From positions 1 to 10,737 of the forward strand of contig DVJH01000024.1 in the NCBI GenBank assembly GCA_018710795.1: a stretch of DNA of 10,737 bases. The letters run 5' to 3'. The notes under the pieces are model-generated. The model had not been told where the DNA came from and did not search any database. It worked only from the letters and a program-made list of their open reading frames with translations. Made by a program: the position numbers and the translations under genes. Position 1 is the stretch's first letter. Each line of letters opens with the position of its first letter. The stretch is from Candidatus Galligastranaerophilus gallistercoris (lineage in GTDB: Bacteria > Cyanobacteriota > Vampirovibrionia > Gastranaerophilales > Gastranaerophilaceae). Positions 1 through 6,162 of the stretch are shown here, in pieces.

Positions 1-345
1 GTTTCAAAAGTTTACCATGTTAAGGTTGATTCAAAGATTAAATACGAAGAATTGGAAATTCTTGCAAAAGGAATTGAGCTTGAAAAAGGTAAAATTGCAT
101 ATTGCGACAGTATGATACTTGAGCAAAATTCAAACTCAACACTTCTTGAAATTACCCTTTATCAGGGTTTAAACCGCCAGATAAGAAGAATGTTTGAATA
201 TCTCGGGCATAAAGTTATAAACCTTAAAAGAATTAGACATGCAACCGTTGATGTGATAGGCTTAAAGCGAGGTCAATTTAAACAATTGAAACCGAAGCAG
301 ATTAGAGAGTTAAAAAGTTATTTGGAAAAAATTAAGGAAAATTGA
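1..345 (+). CDS. rluB: RsuA/RluB-family rRNA pseudouridine synthase, C-terminal part (5' truncated by window edge)
   Basis: The reading frame is open from base 1 and stops at 343-345, giving 114 visible residues. It opens with K-V-Y-H-V-K-V, the strand that follows the catalytic domain core in RsuA/RluB/RluE/RluF enzymes, then E-L-E-I-L-A-K-G-I-E-L-E-K-G. The family signature G-L-N-R-Q-I-R-R-M-F-E-Y-L-G-H-K-V lies at visible residues 56-72, followed by L-K-R-I-R. These enzymes isomerise one uridine of 16S or 23S rRNA to pseudouridine. The S4 RNA-binding domain and the catalytic Asp motif (G-R-L-D) would lie upstream of the window. The first ATG in frame (52) is internal, because homology extends upstream of it. 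RluB (23S) and RsuA (16S) cannot be separated from this fragment, so the symbol is a best guess. The gene ends 3 nt before serS and carries its ribosome binding site. Confidence 0.85.
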   Translation, partial: VSKVYHVKVDSKIKYEELEILAKGIELEKGKIAYCDSMILEQNSNSTLLEITLYQGLNRQIRRMFEYLGHKVINLKRIRHATVDVIGLKRGQFKQLKPKQIRELKSYLEKIKEN

Positions 346-348
346 ATT

Positions 349-1614
349 ATGTTGGACATTAAAGTAATAAGAGAAAACCCTGAAAAGGTAAATGAACTTT
401 TAAAAAGAAGAAACCCCGAATTATCAATTGACAGTGTATTGGAAATTGACGATAAAAGAAGAAAAATTCAATTTCAAGCGGATGAATTAAGACAAAAAAG
501 AAAAAATATGTCCAATGAAATAGGCATGATGAAAAAGGCGGGGCAAAACACCGACGAAATTCAAGCCGAAGTTAAGCTTCTGGGTGATGAAATTAAAGAA
601 TTGGAAGAAAAGCAGACGGAATTGGACGCAAAACAAAAAGAACTTCTTTTAAATATCCCAAACACCCCTGCAGAAGATGTTCCGACAGGCGAAGACGATT
701 CTCATAATCCCGTCTTAAAGGTTTGGGGCGAACCCACCAAAGCTGATTTCGAACTTAAACCCCACTGGGATTTGGCAACGGAACATAATCTTCTTGATTT
801 TGAAAGAGGCGTTAAACTTGCCCATACAAGATTTACTCTCTACAGAGGAAAGGGTTCGAGGCTCGAGCGCGCCATAATTAATTTTTTCCTTGATGTTCAT
901 ACGCAAGAACACGGCTATGAAGAAATTTTCCCGCCCGTATTGGTTAATTCAAACGCAATGACGGGCACGGGACAATTGCCTAAATTTAAAGAAGATATGT
1001 TTAAATGCGTGGATGAAGATTTGTATTTGATTCCTACAGCCGAAGTTCCCGTTACAAACATCTATAACGGCGAAATTTTATCCGAAGACGATCTTCCCAA
1101 ATATATGACGGCATACACCCCCTGTTTCAGACGAGAAGCGGGTTCAGCAGGAAAAGACACAAGAGGGCTTATAAGACAACATCAGTTTAATAAAGTTGAA
1201 CTTGTCAAATTGACAACGCCCGAAACTTCAATTGAAGAACATGAAAAATTAACAAGAAACGCCGAAAGAGTTCTTGAGTTATTGGGGCTTCCTTACAGAA
1301 GAGTAATTTTGTGTACGGGCGATTTAGGTTTCAGCGCAAGAAAATGTTATGACCTTGAAGTTTGGATGCCTTCATATAATAACTATAAAGAAATTTCAAG
1401 CTGCTCCAATTTCGGTGATTTTCAGGCACGAAGAGCAAATATCAAATACCGTTCAAAAACAACGGGAAAAGTTGAATACGTTCATACTCTAAACGGTTCG
1501 GGGCTTGCCGTCGGAAGAACCTGGGCAGCTATTGTGGAAAACTTCCAAACTAAAGACGGACATATAATAATCCCCGAAGTTTTAAGAAAATACACGGGCT
1601 TTGATATTATTTAA
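349..1614 (+). CDS. serS: Seryl-tRNA synthetase (class II aaRS)
   Basis: A cytosolic enzyme that charges tRNA-Ser (and tRNA-Sec where present) with serine using ATP. At 421 aa it has the normal bacterial SerRS length. Residues 1-105 form the charged N-terminal arm, a long antiparallel coiled coil that grips the tRNA-Ser variable arm. The class II core follows: motif 1 around 189-199 (G-Y-E-E-I-F-P-P), the serine-binding T-A-E-V-P at 230-234, motif 2 at 257-286 with F-R-R-E-A-G and R-Q-H-Q-F-N-K-V-E, S-N-F-G-D-F-Q-A-R-R at 353-362, and motif 3 at 383-398 with G-S-G-L-A-V-G-R-T. All catalytic signatures are intact. The ATG is preceded by AAGGAA at 334-339, inside the end of the pseudouridine synthase gene, so the two genes are probably co-transcribed. 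A strong hairpin terminator follows the stop codon. Confidence 0.98.
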   Translation: MLDIKVIRENPEKVNELLKRRNPELSIDSVLEIDDKRRKIQFQADELRQKRKNMSNEIGMMKKAGQNTDEIQAEVKLLGDEIKELEEKQTELDAKQKELLLNIPNTPAEDVPTGEDDSHNPVLKVWGEPTKADFELKPHWDLATEHNLLDFERGVKLAHTRFTLYRGKGSRLERAIINFFLDVHTQEHGYEEIFPPVLVNSNAMTGTGQLPKFKEDMFKCVDEDLYLIPTAEVPVTNIYNGEILSEDDLPKYMTAYTPCFRREAGSAGKDTRGLIRQHQFNKVELVKLTTPETSIEEHEKLTRNAERVLELLGLPYRRVILCTGDLGFSARKCYDLEVWMPSYNNYKEISSCSNFGDFQARRANIKYRSKTTGKVEYVHTLNGSGLAVGRTWAAIVENFQTKDGHIIIPEVLRKYTGFDII

Positions 1615-1627
1615 AAATTGCAATAAT

Positions 1628-1665
1628 AAAAAGTTTCAGGCAAAAATAACGCCTGAAACTTTTTT
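1628..1665. terminator. Bidirectional intrinsic terminator between serS and yidD
   Basis: A perfect 14-bp inverted repeat: left arm 1628-1641 (AAAAAGTTTCAGGC), 9-nt loop 1642-1650, right arm 1651-1664. The GC-containing part is GTTTCAGGC. A T-run lies at 1660-1665 on the + strand and the matching A-run at 1628-1632 gives a T-run on the - strand. It sits between the ends of two convergent genes, so it can stop transcription from both sides. Confidence 0.9.
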
Positions 1666-1691
1666 ATAAATAACTTTATTATAAGGTATTT

Positions 1692-1934
1692 TTACGGCAC
1701 CGGGTCATACCCGCCTTTATGATAAGGGTGGCATTTTAAAATTCTTTTTATGCTCAAAAAACCGCCTTTTATTGCTCCGTATTTTTTAATTGCTTCGTAT
1801 GCATATTGGGAACATGTCGGCGTAAAGCGGCAGACCGGAGGTGTGTATTTTGAAAAAAATCTGTAAACTTTAATCATTGAAAGAAAAATTTTTTGAATAA
1901 TATTGTCTTTTTTTAAAGGCACTAATTTGCCCAT
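1692..1934 (-). CDS. yidD: YidD, membrane protein insertion efficiency factor
   Basis: An 80-aa protein with the full YidD signature: P-P-V-C-R-F-T-P-T-C-S-Q-Y-A-Y-E-A-I, then K-Y-G-A-I-K-G, then R-I-L-K-C-H-P-Y-H-K-G-G-Y-D-P-V-P at the extreme C-terminus. Three conserved cysteines are present. YidD is a small inner-membrane-associated protein that assists YidC-dependent insertion of membrane proteins. The usual rnpA-yidD-yidC order is not seen: here yidD is the last gene of a minus-strand run behind a PurD-like gene. Its ATG overlaps the end of that gene by 13 nt, which points to translational coupling. GAGG lies about 12 nt upstream of the ATG. The bidirectional hairpin at 1628-1664 ends the transcript. 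Confidence 0.95.
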   Translation of the reverse strand: MGKLVPLKKDNIIQKIFLSMIKVYRFFSKYTPPVCRFTPTCSQYAYEAIKKYGAIKGGFLSIKRILKCHPYHKGGYDPVP

Positions 1935-2977
1935 ATCTTTTTTGCCTCAATTATTTCTTTTTCGTCTTTTCCTTCAAAAATAAGAAGCTCAACCGCTCTG
2001 TTAAAAGTTTTTGCGGCGGCGGATAAAATTTGCCCGTTGTTTCTTGCGCTGATTGAATAAAGATTATTTGTTTCTATTTTTTTAAAGTTATCCGCAAGCG
2101 CTCCCGTTGCACAATCAAAGAATATTTTATCAAGCCCGTCTTTTATTGTGTTAATCATATTATCAACATCAAGATTATCTATGAAGGGTTTAAAATCGGT
2201 CAGGTAAATTTCGTCTTTGTTTATGACAAAACTTATGCCTAAAACCCCCGAATACTCTGCTCCTTCTTCCATAAGCGCATTTAAGATACAGTGAATAATT
2301 TCATTTTTTATTTTTAATTTTTTTTCTTCATTTATGTATGAAACTTTGTTTGTTGAGATATCATCAAAATATGAAACGGTTTCAAGTAAATCCAAAACGT
2401 TAAATCCGTCGGTTAAAATGTAGATGTTGTATTGTACTCCCGCTATAAAATCTTCAATCAAAATTTTTTTGTTTCCCGTCGCAAACAACGTTTCAATTTG
2501 CTTTCTTGCTTTTATCGGGGTTTGCGCGATGTATGCGGGTTGAAGATTGTTTTCTCTGTCGGGTTTAATTATTACGGGAAAATTTGCCGTGTTTATATAT
2601 TCAAGCGCCTGCTGGGTTTTTTCAAAAACGGCAAATTTATTTGTTAAAATTTTATTTTTATATGCAAATTTTTTCCCTGCCGATTTTACGGTGCAAATTT
2701 TTAATGAATTTAAATCGGGGCATAAAATCGTAAGGTTTGAATTTTTGAATTCTTCAAAATAACCTTTATCAAAACAGGAGAAATCCGCAACAATACTTAA
2801 ACCTATTTCGTTTGCAAGCGCAAAATCTTTAATTTCTTCAATATTGTTTGCGGGAATATTTATATAATTCGCACTTGTCCCTTCGGCGGTAGTAAAGACT
2901 ATATTATCTTTATTATCAGCCATTGCGTTTGATAATTGTTTTGAAGTGTATGAATTTCCGATTATGAGTATCTGCAT
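1922..2977 (-). CDS. Degenerate PurD-like ATP-grasp protein
   Basis: A 351-aa protein with the architecture of PurD (phosphoribosylamine-glycine ligase) but shorter than the usual roughly 420 aa. Seen: an N-terminal Rossmann-like strand M-Q-I-L-I-I-G-N, a central I-C-P-D-L-N-S-L-K segment matching the PurD G-P-x-x-x-x-x-L-E region, the ATP-grasp lysine strand F-P-V-I-I-K-P-D (K138), and the hinge I-L-I-E-D-F-I-A-G (residues 172-180). Missing: the G-G-R-E-H-A-L loop at the N-terminus, the G-G-M-G-A-Y-S-P loop, and the metal-binding E-F-N-x-R-F-G-D-P-E, which is here D-F-K-P-F-I-D-N-L-D (261-270), with Lys in place of the metal-binding Asn. I infer a paralog that has lost or changed glycinamide ribonucleotide synthesis; it could be another ATP-grasp ligase or a non-catalytic protein. 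It lies 26 nt after the pseudopilin gene and overlaps yidD by 13 nt. Confidence 0.7.
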   Translation of the reverse strand: MQILIIGNSYTSKQLSNAMADNKDNIVFTTAEGTSANYINIPANNIEEIKDFALANEIGLSIVADFSCFDKGYFEEFKNSNLTILCPDLNSLKICTVKSAGKKFAYKNKILTNKFAVFEKTQQALEYINTANFPVIIKPDRENNLQPAYIAQTPIKARKQIETLFATGNKKILIEDFIAGVQYNIYILTDGFNVLDLLETVSYFDDISTNKVSYINEEKKLKIKNEIIHCILNALMEEGAEYSGVLGISFVINKDEIYLTDFKPFIDNLDVDNMINTIKDGLDKIFFDCATGALADNFKKIETNNLYSISARNNGQILSAAAKTFNRAVELLIFEGKDEKEIIEAKKIWAN

Positions 2978-2983
2978 TTAACT

Positions 2984-2992
2984 ATTATATCA
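2984..2992 (-). promoter_or_regulatory. Possible extended -10 promoter for the PurD-like gene (leaderless)
   Basis: On the minus strand TG-A-TATAAT lies at 2992-2984, an extended -10 motif. No convincing -35 box is visible (the best spaced hexamer is TTATAA, inside the end of the pilin gene). Only 6 nt separate the TATAAT from the ATG at 2977 and no SD sequence is visible. If this promoter is used, the transcript would start at or next to the A of the start codon, giving a leaderless mRNA. The alternative is read-through from the pilin gene. Confidence 0.4.
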
Positions 2993-3003
2993 TAAACGGG
3001 CAA

Positions 3004-3699
3004 TTAGTTATAAACCACGCTTTGAGCAAGTTCTCCGTACGGTATGGCGGATGTGTCCGTTATCATTATAATAAATAAATCATTAAGTTCCGCAGCCTCA
3101 CCGCCGGTATAAATTTGATAAGTTCGTTCGTTGGTGCTGTATGTGCTCGGATTAGGTTTTTTATCGCCGTTCACATCAACCATAACAAAACACGGGTTAG
3201 TGTTGAGAGCTTCTGCGGAACCCGTTGTCATAACTCCTTTTGAACCGCAATTATATAATTTACCGTTAACGGAATAATCCATATATTCATATTGCTCGCC
3301 GTCCATGTCGCCCGATTTTATTTGCCCGTCATACGTGTCGACTCCGGTATCTTCGCCGTGGCTGCTCGGAAATTCGTATCTCATGCCGTCTTTTGTATAA
3401 AATGCCATTGCATTTTTGTTGTATTGAAGCCTTGTGGTTGACCTTACGACGCTCATCGCCTGCTGCAGGTATTCAAAAAGATTGTTATCTTCCGTTGTTC
3501 TTAAGGGCGATTTTCTTCCCATTGCAATATTGAGAGATATTGCTTCATTAAGCGCTTTTACGGCTTTTTTGGCGCCGAGCTTGTATTGCGCTTCTTTATA
3601 ATTATGAATAACCGACGGTATCGTAAGAACCGCAATAACGCCGATAATGGTAAGCGTCAAAAGTGCTTCGGCAAGTGTAAAACCTTTTTTATTACTCAT
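3004..3699 (-). CDS. Type IV pilin-like / type II secretion pseudopilin
   Basis: A 231-aa prepilin. The leader M-S-N-K-K-G ends in the prepilin peptidase site G6|F7-T-L-A-E11, with Glu at mature position 5, followed by the hydrophobic helix to about residue 30 (L-T-I-I-G-V-I-A-V-L-T-I-P-S). A short leader plus N-methylation motif means cleavage and methylation by a PilD-type peptidase and assembly into a pilus or pseudopilus at the inner membrane. The globular part has only two cysteines (151 and 170, likely one disulfide) and a D-V-N-G-D-K-K-P-N segment (175-183), which looks like the Ca-binding or structural loop common in pseudopilins. The start has a good SD, AAAAGGAT (3713-3706). It lies 34 nt behind the 115-aa gene. 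Its exact pilus system cannot be named from the sequence. Confidence 0.9.
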   Translation of the reverse strand: MSNKKGFTLAEALLTLTIIGVIAVLTIPSVIHNYKEAQYKLGAKKAVKALNEAISLNIAMGRKSPLRTTEDNNLFEYLQQAMSVVRSTTRLQYNKNAMAFYTKDGMRYEFPSSHGEDTGVDTYDGQIKSGDMDGEQYEYMDYSVNGKLYNCGSKGVMTTGSAEALNTNPCFVMVDVNGDKKPNPSTYSTNERTYQIYTGGEAAELNDLFIIMITDTSAIPYGELAQSVVYN

Positions 3700-3719
3700 T
3701 TTTCTATCCTTTTAATTTA

Positions 3720-3725
3720 ATTATA
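3720..3725 (-). promoter_or_regulatory. Possible -10 box upstream of the pseudopilin gene
   Basis: A perfect TATAAT on the minus strand in the 34-nt gap between the 115-aa gene and the pilin gene, about 21 nt upstream of the ATG. The properly spaced -35 hexamer (TATGAA) is poor. It may be an internal promoter of a minus-strand operon or chance in AT-rich DNA. A perfect 6-bp hairpin (3736-3741 with 3748-3753) covers the end of the upstream gene just before it. Confidence 0.35.
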
Positions 3726-3733
3726 AAATAATG

Positions 3734-4081
3734 CTACGACTTTTCATAGTCGTCAACAAGAAGCCCGAGATTTTTTTTGCTTTTCTTTTTTTGTTTTTTA
3801 TCTTCTTCTTTTTTCTTTTTTTCCTGTTCTTTTTTAATCTGGGCAATGTTTGCGGCGTTTAATATGGCAAGGGAATCCAAAGACCCTTTTAATTGCGCCG
3901 ATCTGTCGACAAATTCGTTATTTTTGCGTGTTTCTTCCTGCTCTTCACCCTGTGCAAAATATTCTCCGCCCTGCCCCATTTTTTCGTCGGACATTGCATT
4001 CGCCATACCCGAGGCATCGCCCGATTTAAAATTGAAAGCGCCTCCGATTCCGAAAAATCCTGCTGAACGATTATCGACCAT
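3734..4081 (-). CDS. Hypothetical 115-aa protein with lysine-rich C-terminal region
   Basis: I do not recognise a family. The N-terminal third is Gly-rich (G-F-F-G-I-G-G-A-F-N-F at 8-19), then a Met/Gly/Glu segment, a helical stretch L-K-G-S-L-D-S-L-A-I-L-N-A-A-N-I-A-Q (about 64-81), and a highly charged Lys/Glu tract (82-104) ending in L-L-V-D-D-Y. There is no signal peptide, membrane segment or cysteine, so it is probably cytosolic. Support for it being real: ATG with AAGGGA 10 nt upstream, a well-spaced promoter (4121-4149), and position as first gene of the minus-strand pilin run. The open frame on the other strand (3777-4112) is a Phe/Ser-rich shadow of the Lys tract. Confidence 0.65.
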   Translation of the reverse strand: MVDNRSAGFFGIGGAFNFKSGDASGMANAMSDEKMGQGGEYFAQGEEQEETRKNNEFVDRSAQLKGSLDSLAILNAANIAQIKKEQEKKKKEEDKKQKKKSKKNLGLLVDDYEKS

Positions 4082-4091
4082 TATGTTTTGT

Positions 4092-4149
4092 TCCCTTAAT
4101 CCTCAAATATAATTGTTGAAATTGTATCATTATTTTTTATCCATGGCAA
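4092..4149 (-). promoter_or_regulatory. Promoter and SD for the minus-strand 115-aa / pilin run
   Basis: On the minus strand a -35 TTGCCA (4149-4144) is followed after exactly 17 nt by a -10 TACAAT (4126-4121). Transcription would start near 4114, leaving a leader of about 33 nt with the SD AAGGGA (4097-4092) 10 nt before the ATG at 4081. The -35 box overlaps one arm of the CCATGG inverted repeat. Confidence 0.65.
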
Positions 4150-4161
4150 TTTTTTCCATGG
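4141..4161. repeat. CCATGG / CCATGG inverted repeat in the divergent promoter region
   Basis: Two copies of the palindrome CCATGG at 4141-4146 and 4156-4161 separated by 9 nt. They can pair with each other, but the T-rich spacer is not a terminator tail. The left copy overlaps the minus-strand -35 box, so an operator role is possible. Six-base palindromes this close may also occur by chance. Confidence 0.35.
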
Positions 4162-4209
4162 TTATACGGTATAAAACTCAAAAAATATTTTTTTTGCACG
4201 TTATTTATC

Positions 4210-4267
4210 TTGTAAACTTATATTTAGTATGTTATAAATTTATTCGTTACTTTTTATCGTGAAGGAA
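4210..4267 (+). promoter_or_regulatory. Promoter and SD for the decarboxylase operon
   Basis: A -35 TTGTAA (4210-4215) and -10 TATAAA (4233-4238) with the ideal 17-nt spacing. Start of transcription is expected near 4245, giving a leader of about 29 nt. It contains GAAGGAA (4261-4267), a strong SD placed correctly for the TTG at 4274 and not for any in-frame ATG. An alternative TTGCAC (4195-4200) with TATATT (4219-4224) lies just upstream. Confidence 0.65.
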
Positions 4268-4273
4268 TAATAA

Positions 4274-5719
4274 TTGGAAAAAATATCCGTATCATTTAAA
4301 AACAACACAGAAATAAAAACAGATAATGCATATGCGCCGTTGGTTCAAAGGCTTTTAGAATATAAAAAATCTCCCTGCACGGGGTTTCATATCCCGGGGC
4401 ACAACAGAGGAAATGCGATATTAAATTCTTTCAGGGAAGTAATCGGGCATGATGCGCTTCTGGTTGATACTACGGATGAATTTGACAATTTGGGAACCCT
4501 TCACCCTGCATCGGGCGCCATTAAAGAAGCCATGGATTTGGCGGCTGCCTGCTATAATTCAAGAAGAACTTTTTTTATAACCTCAGGTTCCACGATATCA
4601 AATCTGGCGCTTGCATTCGGCGTTATTTCCCCCGACGATGAAATAATTGTTGCAAGAAATTCTCACCGCTCCGTTTTAACGGGAACCATTTTAACGGGTT
4701 CAAAACCTTCATGGCTTATGCCGAAAAAACTTAACGATTGGGCAATATACGGTTCAATTTGCCCCGATGATCTTGAAGATAAACTTAAAAACAATAAAAA
4801 AGTAAAATTTGTCTGGGTTACAAACCCGACATACGAAGGCGTTGTTTCGGACATAAAGACAATCTCCGCTATTTGCCGAAAATATAATGTCCCCTTAATT
4901 GTGGATGAGGCTCACGGTTCATTGTGGAATTTTCATGATGAGCTCCCCGAAACCGCACTGAACCTCGGGGCAGACGCCGTTGTTCATTCTCTCCATAAAA
5001 CGGGGGGTGCCATGACGCAGGCTTCCATGCTTCATATAGGAAAAAATTCCTGTCTTGATGAAGCAAAAATTGAGCATGCCCTGAAACTTCTTCATACAAC
5101 AAGCCCTTCGGTTTTATTGCTTGCAAGCCTTGATGCCGCAAGAGCAAATTTAAGCTCGTCTCAAGGGTATAATTTAATTCAAAATGCCATTGAAAACGCA
5201 CGCTTTTTTAGAAAAAGAGCTTCAATGATAGAAGGCGTAAGCGTTTTGGGTGAAAACTCAAACATTAAAACGGACGTTACCAAGATTTTCTTAAAAATTA
5301 AAGGTTTAACGGGAAAAAGGCTGGAATCGGTTTTGGAACTTGATTTTAATATAGAAATCGAATCTGCTTCCGATGAAGGAATTTTGATATTGTCAAACAT
5401 CGGAAACACAAGGGCGGAGTTTGAATATCTTCTTGCTGCAATTTCAAAAATTGCAAAAGATGATTATCCCGATTTATCTCATTTGGAAAATGTTAAATTT
5501 ATGCCTTTAACCGAACCCGATGTTGTAATGAGCCCTAGAGAAGCATATTTTTCAAATAAAATAAGAGTTAAAAAAGAAGATGCGATAGGAAAAATTTCCG
5601 CTGAAGTTATAGCGCTCTGTCCTCCGGGGATTTCGGTTCTTTTGCCCGGGGAAATTATCAAAGCTGACCATATTCCTTACTTATCCGATTATTCGGAAAT
5701 TGAAGTAATTAATAATTAG
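4274..5719 (+). CDS. PLP-dependent Orn/Lys/Arg decarboxylase family protein (SpeA-like)
   Basis: A 481-aa fold-type I PLP enzyme of the short biosynthetic Orn/Lys/Arg decarboxylase group (B. subtilis SpeA is of similar length). Motifs: F-H-I-P-G-H near 38-43, T-S-G-S-T-I-S-N (103-110) for the PLP phosphate, D211-E-A-H-G for the pyridine nitrogen and ring stacking (H214), and H-S-L-H-K242-T-G-G-A-M-T-Q with the Schiff-base lysine. The C-terminal domain has L-C-P-P-G-I-S-V-L-L-P-G-E, typical of this family. All catalytic residues are present. The likely reaction is decarboxylation of arginine (agmatine) or lysine (cadaverine) as entry to polyamines; the substrate cannot be decided by eye. The start is TTG at 4274, fixed by the SD GAAGGAA. 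A secreted-protein gene follows after 4 nt. Confidence 0.92.
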   Translation: MEKISVSFKNNTEIKTDNAYAPLVQRLLEYKKSPCTGFHIPGHNRGNAILNSFREVIGHDALLVDTTDEFDNLGTLHPASGAIKEAMDLAAACYNSRRTFFITSGSTISNLALAFGVISPDDEIIVARNSHRSVLTGTILTGSKPSWLMPKKLNDWAIYGSICPDDLEDKLKNNKKVKFVWVTNPTYEGVVSDIKTISAICRKYNVPLIVDEAHGSLWNFHDELPETALNLGADAVVHSLHKTGGAMTQASMLHIGKNSCLDEAKIEHALKLLHTTSPSVLLLASLDAARANLSSSQGYNLIQNAIENARFFRKRASMIEGVSVLGENSNIKTDVTKIFLKIKGLTGKRLESVLELDFNIEIESASDEGILILSNIGNTRAEFEYLLAAISKIAKDDYPDLSHLENVKFMPLTEPDVVMSPREAYFSNKIRVKKEDAIGKISAEVIALCPPGISVLLPGEIIKADHIPYLSDYSEIEVINN

Positions 5720-5723
5720 TTTT

Positions 5724-6101
5724 ATGAAAAGAAATTTATTTTTTATCATTTTAGTTTTGTTTCTTTCTTTATCAAGCGTCTGTTCTCTTGAAAACAATAC
5801 GGATAAAACCGTTCAAGATTCAGAAAAACTCATGGGCAATGTAAAAACAAATGTTGATACAGGAGATAACCCGAACCCTGATATTGCGCCATATACTAAG
5901 AAAGACGATTTTAAAATTTATCATTCAAAATTTAAACGCTCTAAATACAGAGGCAAAATGAGCCCTAAATCCGAACATATGAAAACAAAAATCAGAACCG
6001 AGCGTGGGCTTTTTAAAAGAAAACAGGAATTCAGGGACAGAAAAAACGAAGAATTGGAAAATTTAAGAAGAGAATATGAGATTCTTGAATATGTGCGCTG
6101 A
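5724..6101 (+). CDS. Small secreted basic protein, unknown function
   Basis: A 125-aa protein that I do not recognise. Residues 1-21 form a Sec signal peptide: M-K-R-N, then a hydrophobic core F-F-I-I-L-V-L-F-L-S-L-S, then S-S-V-C-S with probable signal peptidase I cleavage after C20 or S21. It is not a good lipobox. The mature part starts acidic and Asn/Asp-rich (E-N-N-T-D), then becomes strongly basic and probably helical (F-K-R-S-K-Y-R-G-K and R-G-L-F-K-R-K-Q-E-F-R-D-R-K), ending in L-E-N-L-R-R-E-Y-E-I-L-E-Y. Binding to an anionic surface or peptidoglycan would be a guess. It begins 4 nt after the decarboxylase stop with no visible SD, so it is probably translationally coupled to it. The pilin promoter starts immediately after its stop. 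Confidence 0.7.
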   Translation: MKRNLFFIILVLFLSLSSVCSLENNTDKTVQDSEKLMGNVKTNVDTGDNPNPDIAPYTKKDDFKIYHSKFKRSKYRGKMSPKSEHMKTKIRTERGLFKRKQEFRDRKNEELENLRREYEILEYVR

Positions 6102-6103
6102 AA

Positions 6104-6132
6104 TTGCAAACAGTTAAAATGTATACTATAAT
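6104..6132 (+). promoter_or_regulatory. Promoter of the first tandem pseudopilin
   Basis: A -35 TTGCAA (6104-6109), 17 nt, then a perfect -10 TATAAT (6127-6132). It lies directly after the stop codon of the upstream gene and about 30 nt before the ATG at 6163. Its core (AAATTGC before and in the -35, TATAATTAA at the -10) matches the promoter of the next pilin gene. Confidence 0.7.
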
Positions 6133-6149
6133 TAATATATAAAGTATAC
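6121..6149 (+). repeat. GTATACT/AGTATAC inverted repeat around the transcription start
   Basis: A perfect 7-bp inverted repeat: GTATACT at 6121-6127 and AGTATAC at 6143-6149 with a 15-nt AT-rich spacer. It brackets the -10 box and expected transcription start, a position typical for a repressor operator. It is not present in the second pilin promoter. Confidence 0.4.
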
Positions 6150-6162
6150 GGGAAATTTGCGC

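Noticed and set aside
2432..2762. Two 71-aa plus-strand open frames inside the PurD-like gene
   Set aside because: No SD and no homology; the minus frame has recognisable ATP-grasp features over its whole length.
3777..4112. 111-aa plus-strand open frame rich in Phe and Ser
   Set aside because: It is the complement of the Lys/Glu tract of the minus-strand 115-aa gene; no SD or promoter fits and composition is that of a shadow.
4141..4161. Intrinsic terminator at the CCATGG inverted repeat
   Set aside because: The T-run is in the loop, not after the stem, and no gene ends here; it lies between divergent promoters.
4869..5201. 110-aa minus-strand open frame inside the decarboxylase
   Set aside because: It lies wholly within a conserved enzyme gene on the other strand and has no domain or start signals.
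6157..6162. TTG start six bases upstream for the first tandem pilin
   Set aside because: The ATG at 6163 gives a normal prepilin leader and TTG has no better SD.
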